From Stenotrophomonas rhizophila (GTDB lineage: Bacteria > Pseudomonadota > Gammaproteobacteria > Xanthomonadales > Xanthomonadaceae): 42,046 nt of DNA. The stretch covers positions 1 to 42,046 of the forward strand of contig NZ_JACWUO010000025.1 of the NCBI RefSeq assembly GCF_020857975.1, given 5' to 3'. Of the stretch, positions 10,134-18,972 are shown piece after piece (within the stretch, counting starts at the first letter, position 1; every line of letters begins with the position of its first letter). The translations under genes were made by a program, and so were the position numbers. The notes beneath the pieces are model-generated. The model was not told where the DNA came from and ran no database searches. It was given only the letters and a program-made list of their open reading frames with translations.

Positions 10134-10212
10134 TGATGTGTATTCCGAACCGAGGGGGAGCGCCGTCCGTTGAGGTACCCGGAGCGTGGGCGCAGGGGAA
10201 GTTTCATCGGCA

Positions 10213-10242
10213 ATTATGCCTTACCCGCCCAACCGACCCCAA
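10213..10242 (-). promoter_or_regulatory. possible promoter of isocitrate dehydrogenase
   Basis: On the minus strand TTGGGG (10237-10242), an 18-bp spacer and CATAAT (10213-10218) lie 80 bp upstream of the gene. The -35 box is poor, so this is tentative. Confidence 0.3.
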
Positions 10243-10258
10243 ATTGGCCATTGGTCGG

Positions 10259-10283
10259 GTAGCCACCGACCGTTGGTCGATGG
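10259..10283 (+). repeat. single GTAG-type REP element
   Basis: GTAG (10259-10262) followed by a stem CCA-C-CGACC / GGTCG-A-TGG with loop GTT. It has the same CGACC-GTT-GGTCG core as the REPs at 17190, 17247, 24208 and 24233. It lies in the 235-bp gap between isocitrate dehydrogenase and the AhpD-like gene, apparently without a partner. Confidence 0.7.
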
Positions 10284-10368
10284 GCATTGGGGGGTCGGTG
10301 GGCGTTTCGCGCCGCCGACTTTCCCCGAACATGAACGGAAGGCCGCCGGCCAAGGCCGGCGTGGCAGC

Positions 10369-10761
10369 TCAATGTTCGTGAACGGCCGGCGTGGCGGCAC
10401 CGCCTTCGAGCTGGTCGAGGAAATCGACCGCGCGGCGCAGGTGCGGGATCACGATCGAGCCCCCGACCACCAGGCCGACCGAGAAGGTCTCGAAGAACTC
10501 CTCGCGGGTCACCCCGGCCTCCTTGCACTGGGCCACGTGGTAGCTGATGCAGTCGTCGCAGCGCAGCACCATCGAGGCGACCAGGCCCAGCAGTTCCTTG
10601 GTCTTCACATCCAGCGCGCCGGCCTGGTAGGTCTGGGTGTCCAGCGCGAAGAAGCGCCGCACCACCTGGTTGGGCTCGCCCAGGATGCGCTGGTTCATGC
10701 GCTGGCGGAATTCGGTGAATTCGGCGATGCGGTCCTTGCTGCCGTCGTCGGCCGCGCTCAT
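10369..10761 (-). CDS. carboxymuconolactone decarboxylase/AhpD-like protein
   Basis: A 130-residue all-alpha protein with the CxxC motif of the AhpD/CMD family in LRCDDCISYHVAQCKEAG, the likely redox-active or structural pair. AhpD-like members act as disulfide reductases or peroxidase partners; decarboxylase function is less likely without catabolic neighbours. The start ATG 10761 overlaps the stop of the glutaredoxin gene (ATGA), so the two are translationally coupled. This supports a shared thiol-redox role. The much longer open frame upstream is the other frame of the glutaredoxin gene. Confidence 0.85.
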   Translation of the reverse strand: MSAADDGSKDRIAEFTEFRQRMNQRILGEPNQVVRRFFALDTQTYQAGALDVKTKELLGLVASMVLRCDDCISYHVAQCKEAGVTREEFFETFSVGLVVGGSIVIPHLRRAVDFLDQLEGGAATPAVHEH

Positions 10762-11057
10762 GCCGGGTCCTGCCCGGCCAGCAGCGGCTCCAGCTTGCCG
10801 GCACGGTGCAGGGCCATCATGTCGTCGTAGCCGCCGACATGGACCTCGCCGACGAAGATCTGCGGCACGCTGGTGCGGCGGGTCTTGGCCATCATCTTGT
10901 CGCGCTCGACCGGATCCAGGTCGATCCGCACCTCGGTCCAGTCGCGGCCCTTGCTCTTCAGGAAGTTCTTGGCCGCCACGCAGTAGGGGCACACGGCGGT
11001 CGAATAGATGGTGATGGCGGGGGCGCCAGCCGGGTTGGAAACAGCATCTTGGCTCAC
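10758..11057 (-). CDS. grxC: glutaredoxin (GrxC type)
   Basis: A 99-residue glutaredoxin with the dithiol active site CPYC near the N-terminus (STAVCPYCVAAKNFL), the TSVPQIF cis-Pro motif and the GGYDDMMAL glutathione-binding region. It reduces protein and glutathione mixed disulfides. Two GTG starts are possible: 11069 or 11057. I choose 11057 because GTGGAG lies about 7 bp before it; the first GTG would be inside that ribosome-binding site. Its stop codon overlaps the start of the AhpD-like gene. Confidence 0.88.
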   Translation of the reverse strand: MSQDAVSNPAGAPAITIYSTAVCPYCVAAKNFLKSKGRDWTEVRIDLDPVERDKMMAKTRRTSVPQIFVGEVHVGGYDDMMALHRAGKLEPLLAGQDPA

Positions 11058-11212
11058 GGGAAACTCCACAGCGGATCGACGGTCTGTATATGGTAGCCCT
11101 CCGCTGGATTTTCCATGCCATCACCGCAACACTGTGGATTAACCTTGGATTTGCACCGGGCCTGTCACGCTGGGGCCCCGCCCGCCCTGCCCCGCACCCC
11201 CAGGAGCCTTGT

Positions 11213-12853
11213 TTGCGCCCTCTGCTGCTCTCTGCCGCGTTGACCCTGGCCCTGGCCGCCCCGCTGGCCGCCGCCCAGGACAACAAGCTGCCGGACATCG
11301 GCTCGTCGGCCGGCGAACTGCTCACCCCGGCCCGCCAGGCCGAATACGGCGGGATGATGCTGCGCGAGCTGCGCAACTACGATTACCTGCTGGAAGACCC
11401 GCTGGTCGATGACTGGCTGCAGACCATGGGCGCCCGGCTCGGCTCCAACAGCGCCCAGCCACGCCAGAGCTATACCTTCTTCATGCTCAAGGACCGCCAG
11501 ATCAATGCCTTCGCCACCCTGGGCGGCTACATCGGGGTCAATGCCGGGCTGGTGCTGACCGCCCAGCGCGAGGACGAGGTCGCCGCGGTGCTGTCCCATG
11601 AAATCGCCCACGTCACCCAGCAGCACGTGCTGCGCGGGGTGGAGCGTGCCCAGCGCGACCAGATCCCGATCCTGCTCGGCATGCTGGCGGCGGTCGTGGC
11701 CGCCCAGCAGGCCGGCGGCAACTCCTCCGGCGATGCCACCATGGCCGCGATCACCTCGGGCATGGGGCTGATGCAGCAGCGCCAGATCAACTACACCCGC
11801 AGCAACGAATCGGAGGCCGACCGCCTGGGCATCCGCACCCTGGCCCGCAGCGGCTACGACGTGGATGCCATGGCCGGGTTCTTCGAGCGCATGTCGGCCT
11901 CGATGCGCGGCAATTCCGGTGGCTACTCGGTACCGGACTTCCTGCAGACCCACCCGGTCAACACCACCCGCATCAGCGAGGCCAAGGCGCGTGCCGAGCA
12001 GATGAAGAAGGACACCGTGCTGCTGACCACCGCCGTCCCCGGCGGCATCCGCCAGGAGCGGGTGGACCCGGCCGATCCGGCGCTGTCCGACCCGCTGGTC
12101 AAACGCAATAATCCGATGCTGCCGGCCTCGATGCAGATCTCGATCAACGCCCTCGGCCGCGGTGGCAGCGGCCAGTTCGAGTGGGCGCGCGAGCGCCTGC
12201 GCGTGCTCAGCGCCGACACCCCCGGCGAGGTGGCCCAGGAGTACGAGAACCTGCAACGCACCCAGAAAGATGGCTTGAGCCAACCGCAGCAGTACGGCCT
12301 GGCGCTGGCCCGGCTGCGCAACAGCGGCGCCGCCCAGGCCCGCCGCGACCTGGCCGAACTGCAGCAGGCGCACCCGGACAACCTCTGGGTGGCCCTGGCG
12401 CTGGGCGAGGCCGAGTCGCGCTCGGGCCAGCCGGCCCAGGCCAACACGCGCTTTGAGACCCTGCTGCGGCAACACCCGGGCAGCCGCCCGGTGGCGCTGA
12501 CCTATGCGGCCATCCTCAATGAACAGGGCGGCCGCGAGGCCGGCCAGCGCGCGCTGGCGATGCTGCGCCCGATGCTGTCGCAAAGCGGCAATGACCCGGT
12601 GTTCCAGCTGCGCCTGGCCCGGGCCAGCGAGCTGGCCGGCGATACCATCCGCGCCAGCGAAGCCTATGCCGAGGCGGCCTTCCTGAATGGACGCCCGGAA
12701 CAGGCCCTGATGCAACTGCAGGCGCTGAAGAAGCAGCCGGCGCTGGATTATGTGGGCCGCGCGCGGGTGGATGCGCGCATCGAAAGCATCACCCCGACGG
12801 TACTGGAGATGCGCCGCCAGGGCATCTCCGACCCCGAGCTGGAGCGACGGTGA
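11213..12853 (+). CDS. bepA: M48 family metalloprotease with TPR region, BepA-like
   Basis: A 546-residue secreted protein: signal peptide MRPLLLSAALTLALAAPLAA with cleavage near AAAQ, an M48 zinc-protease domain with HEIAH (H129, E130, H133) and the third-ligand region NESEADRLG, and an Ala/Gln/Leu-rich C-terminal half with tetratricopeptide-like helices. The architecture matches E. coli BepA (YfgC), a periplasmic protease and chaperone for outer-membrane protein assembly such as LptD. I start at TTG 11213, which has AGGAG 8 bp upstream and gives a perfect signal peptide; the in-frame codon at 11090 adds 41 residues that would bury it. The stop is TGA. Confidence 0.9.
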   Translation: MRPLLLSAALTLALAAPLAAAQDNKLPDIGSSAGELLTPARQAEYGGMMLRELRNYDYLLEDPLVDDWLQTMGARLGSNSAQPRQSYTFFMLKDRQINAFATLGGYIGVNAGLVLTAQREDEVAAVLSHEIAHVTQQHVLRGVERAQRDQIPILLGMLAAVVAAQQAGGNSSGDATMAAITSGMGLMQQRQINYTRSNESEADRLGIRTLARSGYDVDAMAGFFERMSASMRGNSGGYSVPDFLQTHPVNTTRISEAKARAEQMKKDTVLLTTAVPGGIRQERVDPADPALSDPLVKRNNPMLPASMQISINALGRGGSGQFEWARERLRVLSADTPGEVAQEYENLQRTQKDGLSQPQQYGLALARLRNSGAAQARRDLAELQQAHPDNLWVALALGEAESRSGQPAQANTRFETLLRQHPGSRPVALTYAAILNEQGGREAGQRALAMLRPMLSQSGNDPVFQLRLARASELAGDTIRASEAYAEAAFLNGRPEQALMQLQALKKQPALDYVGRARVDARIESITPTVLEMRRQGISDPELERR

Positions 12854-12916
12854 CTCACCCGCGCTGCCCGGCGCAGATGACCGCCGGATGGCAATCGCCG
12901 CCGATACCGGCCCAGG

Positions 12917-12934
12917 CCGTCACAAACATGTCAT
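12917..12934 (+). promoter_or_regulatory. candidate Pho box upstream of phoB
   Basis: CCGTCAC-AAAC-ATGTCAT: two 7-bp repeats 11 bp apart, matching the E. coli Pho box (CTGTCAT-N4-CTGTCAT) at 5 and 6 of 7 positions. It is 55 bp before the phoB start, as expected for PhoB autoregulation. Confidence 0.65.
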
Positions 12935-12988
12935 GAAACCGTAGTCTACTGGGGTCAATCCCGGTCTGATAAGCATTACGGTGGGCAC

Positions 12989-13678
12989 GTGCAAAAACGC
13001 ATCCTGATCGTCGACGATGAACCTGCGATCCGCGAAATGGTCGCCTTTGCCCTGCGCAAGGGCGATTACGACCCCATCCATGCCGGTGATGCGCGCGAGG
13101 CGCAGACGGCCATCGCCGACCGCGTCCCGGACCTGATCCTGCTGGACTGGATGCTCCCGGGCACCAGCGGCCTGGACCTGGCCCGGCGCTGGCGCAAGGA
13201 GGCCCTCACCCGCGAGGTGCCGATCATCATGTTGACCGCGCGCGGCGAAGAGAACGACCGCGTCGGCGGGCTGGAAGCCGGCGTGGACGATTACGTGGTC
13301 AAGCCGTTCTCGGCGCGCGAACTGCTGGCCCGCATCCGTGCGGTGATGCGCCGCGCCCGCGACGACGACGAAGACGGCAGCGTGGCGGTCGGCACGATCC
13401 GCATCGACGGTGCCGCGCACCGGGTGTTCGCCGGCGACCAGCCGGTGCCGATCGGCCCCACCGAATACCGCCTGCTGCACTTCTTCATGACCCACCCCGA
13501 ACGCGTCTACACCCGCGCCCAGCTGCTCGACCATGTCTGGGGCGGCAGCGTGTACGTGGAAGAGCGCACCATCGATGTGCACATCCGGCGCCTGCGCAAG
13601 ACCCTGGAACCGTTCGCCGCCGAGAACATGGTGCAGACCGTGCGCGGCGCCGGCTACCGGTTCTCGACCTCGACCTGA
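12989..13678 (+). CDS. phoB: phosphate regulon response regulator PhoB
   Basis: A 229-residue OmpR/PhoB-family regulator. The receiver domain (1-120) has the acidic pair D10-E11, phosphoacceptor D53 in LDWMLPG and the conserved Lys in VVKPFS. The C-terminal winged-helix domain (about 130-227) includes TEYRLLHFFMTHPERVYTRA and IDVHIRRLRKTL. It activates Pho genes by binding Pho boxes when phosphate is low. It starts with GTG at 12989. phoR follows after 90 bp, then ppk1 and ppx, which supports PhoB over other OmpR-family members. Confidence 0.93.
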   Translation: MQKRILIVDDEPAIREMVAFALRKGDYDPIHAGDAREAQTAIADRVPDLILLDWMLPGTSGLDLARRWRKEALTREVPIIMLTARGEENDRVGGLEAGVDDYVVKPFSARELLARIRAVMRRARDDDEDGSVAVGTIRIDGAAHRVFAGDQPVPIGPTEYRLLHFFMTHPERVYTRAQLLDHVWGGSVYVEERTIDVHIRRLRKTLEPFAAENMVQTVRGAGYRFSTST

Positions 13679-13768
13679 TCACCGCCACTCCTGCTATGGT
13701 CCGGCGGCGGGGCAACGCCCTGCCCTACCCCGGATTACGCCGGGGACCGCAACTTCCGCGAGACCGCA

Positions 13769-15109
13769 ATGCCGCGCCACATCCGCTCTGCCTGGTTGAA
13801 GACACTGGCCACCCTCGCCCTGCTGCTGCTCGCCGCCGGCGTGCTGGGGCTGCTCACCGGCCATGTCTGGATGTGCATCGCGCTGGCCTCGATCGGCGCG
13901 CTGGCCTGGCACTACTGGCGGCTGCGCCGGGTGCTGCGCCGGCTGACCGCGCGGCACCGCTGGGACACCCGCGAAGGCACGGGGGTATGGAACGAACTGG
14001 ACCGCCTGCTGTACCGCAACCAGCTGGAAATGCGCACGCGCAAACGGCGCCTGCTGGACATGCTGCGCAGCTACCGCGCCGCCGCGGCGGCGCTGCCCGA
14101 CGCGGTGGTGGTGGTGGACCGCAACAGCCAGCGGGTGCAGTGGTTCAACGAAGCGGCCACCTCGCTGCTGGGCCTGCACCATCCCGGCGACCTGGGCGAA
14201 GCCCTGGTCGAACGCCTGCAACCGATGCCGCTGGCCCACTGGCTGGCCGGTGGGCGCAACGCCGAACCGATCCTGGACGTGGCCTCGCCGGTGGATGCGG
14301 CGATCCGGCTCAACCTGCGCCTGATTCCCTACTCGCCGGACTACTGGCTGCTGATCGCGCGCGATGTCAGCAAGCTGCTGCGGCTGGAACAGGTGCGCCG
14401 CGATTTCGTCGCCAACGTGTCCCATGAACTGCGTACGCCGCTGACCGTGGTGCACGGCTACCTGGACATGATGGAGCCGGAGGATTTCCCCGGCACCGGC
14501 CCGATGCTGGAGGAAATGCGCAAGCAGTCCCAGCGCATGGCCCAACTGGTCGAGGACCTGCTGACCCTGTCGCGGCTGGAATCGCAGGAACATACCGAGG
14601 AAGAGGCGGTAGCCATGGCGCCGATGCTGGCCACGCTGCGCCGCGAGGCCGAAGCGCACAGCCAAGGCCGCCACCAGATCAGCGTGATCGACAACGCCGG
14701 GGTGGACCTGCAGGGCTCCAACAAGGAACTGCACAGCGCCTTCTCCAACCTGGTCACCAACGCGGTGCGCTACACCCCGGCCGGCGGCCGCGTCGAGGTG
14801 GAGCTGGCGCGCGAGGGCCAGGGTGTGGTGCTGCGCGTGCGCGACACCGGCTACGGCATTCCGGCCACCCATCTGCCGCGGCTGACCGAACGCTTCTACC
14901 GGGTGTCCAGCAGCCGGTCGCGTGAAAGCGGCGGCACCGGGCTGGGCCTGTCGATCGTCAAGCACATCCTGGGCCTGCACCATGCGCGCCTGGAGATCCA
15001 GAGCGAGGTCGGCAAGGGCAGCGTGTTCTCGTGCCACTTCGATGCCGACCACGTGCGCGTACGCACCGAAGCGACCTCCCTTCCTTCTTCCGAAGACTTT
15101 TCCGCATGA
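13769..15109 (+). CDS. phoR: phosphate regulon sensor histidine kinase PhoR
   Basis: A 446-residue inner-membrane kinase: two N-terminal transmembrane segments (about 11-30 and 34-50), a PAS domain (about 103-200, PDAVVVVDRNSQRVQWFN), a HisKA domain with H219 in FVANVSHELRTPL, and a HATPase domain with N-box NLVTNAVRYTP, DTGYGIP and GGTGLGLSIVKH. It has the short periplasmic loop typical of PhoR, which senses phosphate through PstSCAB and PhoU. Its TGA stop overlaps the ppk1 start (ATGA), so polyphosphate kinase is translationally coupled to the sensor. Confidence 0.93.
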   Translation: MPRHIRSAWLKTLATLALLLLAAGVLGLLTGHVWMCIALASIGALAWHYWRLRRVLRRLTARHRWDTREGTGVWNELDRLLYRNQLEMRTRKRRLLDMLRSYRAAAAALPDAVVVVDRNSQRVQWFNEAATSLLGLHHPGDLGEALVERLQPMPLAHWLAGGRNAEPILDVASPVDAAIRLNLRLIPYSPDYWLLIARDVSKLLRLEQVRRDFVANVSHELRTPLTVVHGYLDMMEPEDFPGTGPMLEEMRKQSQRMAQLVEDLLTLSRLESQEHTEEEAVAMAPMLATLRREAEAHSQGRHQISVIDNAGVDLQGSNKELHSAFSNLVTNAVRYTPAGGRVEVELAREGQGVVLRVRDTGYGIPATHLPRLTERFYRVSSSRSRESGGTGLGLSIVKHILGLHHARLEIQSEVGKGSVFSCHFDADHVRVRTEATSLPSSEDFSA

Positions 15110-17193
15110 GCAGCCTTGGCCCCCTTCCCGCCGTTGTGAATGCCGACAACGACCCGCTGCGCGATCCGGCGCTGTACATCAACCGCGAACTGTCGCAGCT
15201 GGATTTCAACTTCCGGGTGCTGGCCCAGGCCATGGACACCCAGGTGCCGCTGCTGGAGCGCCTGCGCTTCATGTGCATCTCCTGCACCAACCTGGACGAG
15301 TTCTTCGAAATCCGCGCCGCCGCGGTGCGCCACGCCCAGGAGTTCGGCCTGCCGCCGGCGCCGGACGGGATGACCCCGCAGGCCATCCTCAACTCCATCC
15401 ACGACCGCGCCGCGCAGCTGGTGGACCAGCAGTACCGCTGCTGGAACGAAACCCTGCGCCCGGCACTGCACGAAGCCGGCATCGACGTGCTCGGCCGGCA
15501 TTCGTGGAACCACCGGCAGAAGCGCTGGCTGCGCGCGTACTTCCGCAACGAGATCATGCCGGTGCTGTCGCCGCTGGGCCTGGATCCGTCGCACCCGTTC
15601 CCGAAGATCCTCAACAAATCGCTGAACATCGTGGTGGTGCTCAAGGGCACCGATGCGTTCGGCCGCGCCGGCCACCTGGCCATCGTGCGCGCACCGCGCT
15701 CGCTGCCGCGCATCATCCAGCTGCCGGAAAAACTCGGCGGCGGGCAGACCTATGTGTTCCTGTCCTCGGTGCTGTCCACCTTCGTCGATGAACTGTTCCC
15801 GGGCATGGAAGTCCAGGGCGCCTACCAGTTCCGGGTCACCCGCAACTCCGAGCTGGTGGTGGACGAGGAAGAAGTGGAGAACCTGGCGCTGGCGCTGCGC
15901 GACGAGCTGGTCGACCGCGGCTACCGGCCGGCGGTGCGCCTGGAGATCGCGCAGGATTGCCCGCGCGACATCGTGCGCACCCTGCTGCAGAACTTCGGCC
16001 TGACCGAGAACGCGGTGTACCGCATCGACGGCCCGGTCAACCTCAACCGGGTGATCCAGCTGTATGACCTGCTGGCGCGCCCGGAACTGAAATACCCCAC
16101 GCTCAACCCGCAGGTGCTGCGCGACAGCGACGGCATCTTCGAGGTGGTCGCGCGCGGGGACGTGCTGCTGCACCATCCCTTCGATGCGTTCACCGCGGTG
16201 CTGGACCTGATCAAGCAGGCGGCGGTGGACCCCAACACACTGGCGATCAAGCAGACCCTGTACCGCACCGGCAAGGATTCGCAGATTGTCGATGCGCTGA
16301 TCCTGGCCGCGCGCAACGGCAAGGACGTCACCGTGGTGGTGGAGCTGCGCGCGCGCTTCGACGAAGAAGCCAACCTGGGCCTGGCCGACCGCCTGCAGGA
16401 AGCCGGCGTGCAGGTGGTATACGGCGTGGTGGGCTACAAGACCCACGCCAAGATGCTGCTGATCGTGCGCCGCGAAGGCCGCAAGCTGCGCCGCTACGTG
16501 CATCTGGGCACCGGCAACTACCACAGCGGCACCGCGCGCGCGTACACCGACCTGAGCCTGATCACCGCCGACCCGGACATCGGCAATGATGTGCACCTGC
16601 TGTTCCAGCAGCTGTCCGGGCTGGCCCCGCGCACCAAGCTCAAGCGCCTGCTGCAGTCGCCGTTCACCCTGCACCCGGGCCTGCTGCAGCGGATCGAGCG
16701 CGAAACCCGGCTGGCCGCCAGCGGCCGCCCGGGCCGGATCATCGCCAAGATGAACGCCCTCAACGAGCCGCAGATGATCCGTGCGCTGTACGCCGCCTCG
16801 CAGGCCGGCGTGCAGATCGACCTGATCGTGCGTGGCGCCTGCACCCTGCGCCCGGGCGTACCGGGAGTGTCGGACAACATCCGGGTGCGCTCGATCGTGG
16901 GGCGCTTCCTGGAGCACAGCCGGGTCTACTGGTTCGGCAACGATGGCGCGGCCGAACTGTTCTGCGCCAGCGCCGACTGGCTGGAGCGCAACCTGCTGCG
17001 CCGGGTGGAGACCTGTTTCCCGATCCTGGACCCGGAACTGGCGCGCAAGGTGTACCGCGACGTGCTGCAGAACTACCTGGACGACAACCTCAACGCCTGG
17101 GAGCTGCGCGCCACCGGCGAGTACGACAAGTGCACGCCGGGCCACGACGAGCCCCCGCATGCGGCGCAGATGACGTTGATGCAGGGTCTGTAG
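15106..17193 (+). CDS. ppk1: polyphosphate kinase 1
   Basis: A 695-residue PPK1 of normal length, which reversibly polymerises the ATP gamma-phosphate into polyphosphate. The N-terminal domain has YINRELSQLDFNFRVL. The two phospholipase-D-like catalytic domains contain H447 in YKTHAKMLL (the phosphohistidine equivalent of E. coli H435) and H604 in FLEHSRVYWFG. I start at ATG 15106, overlapping the phoR stop by 4 bp, instead of the codon at 15031 inside phoR. The TAG stop is part of the GTAG of a REP element, so a perfect hairpin begins directly after the last codon. ppx follows 220 bp downstream. Confidence 0.96.
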   Translation: MSSLGPLPAVVNADNDPLRDPALYINRELSQLDFNFRVLAQAMDTQVPLLERLRFMCISCTNLDEFFEIRAAAVRHAQEFGLPPAPDGMTPQAILNSIHDRAAQLVDQQYRCWNETLRPALHEAGIDVLGRHSWNHRQKRWLRAYFRNEIMPVLSPLGLDPSHPFPKILNKSLNIVVVLKGTDAFGRAGHLAIVRAPRSLPRIIQLPEKLGGGQTYVFLSSVLSTFVDELFPGMEVQGAYQFRVTRNSELVVDEEEVENLALALRDELVDRGYRPAVRLEIAQDCPRDIVRTLLQNFGLTENAVYRIDGPVNLNRVIQLYDLLARPELKYPTLNPQVLRDSDGIFEVVARGDVLLHHPFDAFTAVLDLIKQAAVDPNTLAIKQTLYRTGKDSQIVDALILAARNGKDVTVVVELRARFDEEANLGLADRLQEAGVQVVYGVVGYKTHAKMLLIVRREGRKLRRYVHLGTGNYHSGTARAYTDLSLITADPDIGNDVHLLFQQLSGLAPRTKLKRLLQSPFTLHPGLLQRIERETRLAASGRPGRIIAKMNALNEPQMIRALYAASQAGVQIDLIVRGACTLRPGVPGVSDNIRVRSIVGRFLEHSRVYWFGNDGAAELFCASADWLERNLLRRVETCFPILDPELARKVYRDVLQNYLDDNLNAWELRATGEYDKCTPGHDEPPHAAQMTLMQGL

Positions 17194-17271
17194 GTACCGA
17201 CCGTTGGTCGGTACGTCTTTGCGTGCCGGCCAACGTCCCCCCCCGCGTGCCGACCAACGGTCGGCACCTAC
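17190..17271. repeat. inverted pair of GTAG-type REPs between ppk1 and ppx
   Basis: GTAG (17190-17193) followed by the perfect palindrome GTACCGACC-GTT-GGTCGGTAC (17194-17214), and on the minus strand GTAG (17268-17271) followed by GTGCCGACC-GTT-GGTCGGCAC (17247-17267). The GTAG ends face outward. The TAG of the first GTAG is the ppk1 stop codon. Confidence 0.85.
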
Positions 17272-17412
17272 CGGGCCAGGAGCAACGGCCAGCCTCACCG
17301 CGACCTGCGCATCGGCCGTCGCCGCCCCCCTCGATGCGACCGGTCGTCGCAGCCTGCCCCTGTGAAGGCGGCGCGGTGACTTCGCGCCCCCGCCTTCGGC
17401 TAACATTCGTCC

Positions 17413-18939
17413 ATGCCGCATACCTCCACGACTCCGCCTGCCCTGCGCGATGGCGACCTGCTCGCCGCCATCGACCTGGGTTCCAACAGCTTCCACATGG
17501 TCATCGCGCGCTACACGCTCGGGCAGCTGCGGGTGGTCGACCGCCTGCGCGAGACGGTGCGCATGGCCGATGGCCTGGATGGCAAGGGCGGCCTGTCCGC
17601 CGACGCACGCCAGCGCGCGCTGGAATGCCTGGCCCGGTTCGGCCAGCGCATCCATGCCATCCCGCCGGTGCGGGTACGTGCGCTGGCCACCAATACGGTG
17701 CGCCAGCTGCGCTCGCCGCAGGCGTTCCTGATGCCGGCCGAAACCGCGCTGGGCCATGCCATCGAAGTGGTCAGCGGACGTGAGGAGGCGCGCCTGATCT
17801 ACCTCGGCGTGGCCCACGCGCAGCCGCCCAAGCCGGACCAGCGCCGCCTGGTGATCGACATCGGCGGCGGCTCCACCGAGTTCATCATCGGCCAGGGCAT
17901 GCAGACCCTGGAGCGCGAAAGCCTGCAGGCCGGCTGCATCGCCAGCACCCGGCGCTTCTTCCCCGGCGGCAAGCTGAGCAAGAAACGCTGGAAGGATGCG
18001 CTGACCGAAATCGGCGCGGAGTTCCAGCAGTTCGCCACCAAGTACCGCGCGCTGGGCTGGCACGAAGCCCTCGGCTCGTCGGGGACGCACAAGGCGATCA
18101 GCGAGATCTGCGCGACCATGAAGCTGAGCAAGGGCGCGATCACCGCCGAGGCCCTGCCACAGCTGCGCGACGAACTGCTCAAGGCCAAGCGCATCGAAGA
18201 CATCAACCTGCCCGGGCTGTCGGCCGACCGGCGCCCGATCATCGCCGGCGGCATCCTGGTGCTGGAGGCGGCGTTCCAGGCCCTGGGCCTTGAGAAGCTG
18301 CTGGTCAGCAAGGCGGCGATGCGCGAGGGCATCCTCTACGACATCCTCGGCCGTGCCAGCGAGAACGACCTGCGCGATGAATCGGTGGCCGCGCTGACCC
18401 AGCGCTACGGCATCGACACCGTCCAGGCCGAGCGCGTGGAACGCACCGCGATGCACCTGCTCGGCCAGGTCGAGGACAGCTGGGGCCTGGACCCGGACGA
18501 TGCGCGCATGCTCGGCTGGGCCGCGCGCCTGCATGAGCTGGGGCTGATGATCGCCCACAGCGGTTACCACGTGCATGGCAGCTACGTGCTGGAGAACTCG
18601 GACATCGCCGGCTTCTCGCGGCAGGAACAGCAACTGCTGGCCGCGCTGGTGCGCAGCCACCGCCGCAACATTTCCAAGTCCGCCTTCGACGCCCTGCCCG
18701 AGCGCCTGCTGCTGCCGGCACGGCGGATGACCGCCCTGCTGCGGCTGGCCGTACTGCTCAACCGCACCCACGAAGACACCCCGATGCCGGCCCTGGACCT
18801 GACCGCCGACGACAGCCGGCTGTCGCTGATCCTGCCCCAGGCCTACATCGACGCCCGCCCGCTGCTGCGCGCCGACCTGATCGGCGAAACCGACGGCATG
18901 GCCGGGCTGGGGCTGCAGTTCCGGCCGTTCGTGGCCTGA
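17413..18939 (+). CDS. ppx: exopolyphosphatase (Ppx/GppA family)
   Basis: A 508-residue phosphatase with the ASKHA-fold motifs: LLAAIDLGSNSFHMVIA (phosphate 1), LVIDIGGGSTEFIIG (phosphate 2), and a C-terminal HD-like region (LHELGLMIAHSGYHVHGSYV). It releases phosphate from polyphosphate ends; GppA-type pppGpp hydrolysis is possible for this family, but the position after ppk1 argues for Ppx. Start ATG 17413. A strong 11-bp hairpin without U-tract follows the TGA stop (18947-18972). Confidence 0.93.
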   Translation: MPHTSTTPPALRDGDLLAAIDLGSNSFHMVIARYTLGQLRVVDRLRETVRMADGLDGKGGLSADARQRALECLARFGQRIHAIPPVRVRALATNTVRQLRSPQAFLMPAETALGHAIEVVSGREEARLIYLGVAHAQPPKPDQRRLVIDIGGGSTEFIIGQGMQTLERESLQAGCIASTRRFFPGGKLSKKRWKDALTEIGAEFQQFATKYRALGWHEALGSSGTHKAISEICATMKLSKGAITAEALPQLRDELLKAKRIEDINLPGLSADRRPIIAGGILVLEAAFQALGLEKLLVSKAAMREGILYDILGRASENDLRDESVAALTQRYGIDTVQAERVERTAMHLLGQVEDSWGLDPDDARMLGWAARLHELGLMIAHSGYHVHGSYVLENSDIAGFSRQEQQLLAALVRSHRRNISKSAFDALPERLLLPARRMTALLRLAVLLNRTHEDTPMPALDLTADDSRLSLILPQAYIDARPLLRADLIGETDGMAGLGLQFRPFVA

Positions 18940-18946
18940 GCAGACC

Positions 18947-18972
18947 GGCCTGCGCGGATTCCCGCGCAGGCC
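18947..18972 (+). terminator. hairpin after ppx (possible terminator)
   Basis: GGCCTGCGCGG-ATTC-CCGCGCAGGCC, 11 bp perfect, 7 bp after the ppx stop. No U-tract follows, so it may be a rho-independent-like stem or an mRNA 3' stabiliser. Confidence 0.5.

Noticed and set aside
10758..11376. 335-codon fusion of AhpD-like protein with upstream sequence
   Set aside because: The upstream part is the alternative frame of the glutaredoxin gene, and the AhpD-like protein begins at the ATGA overlap.
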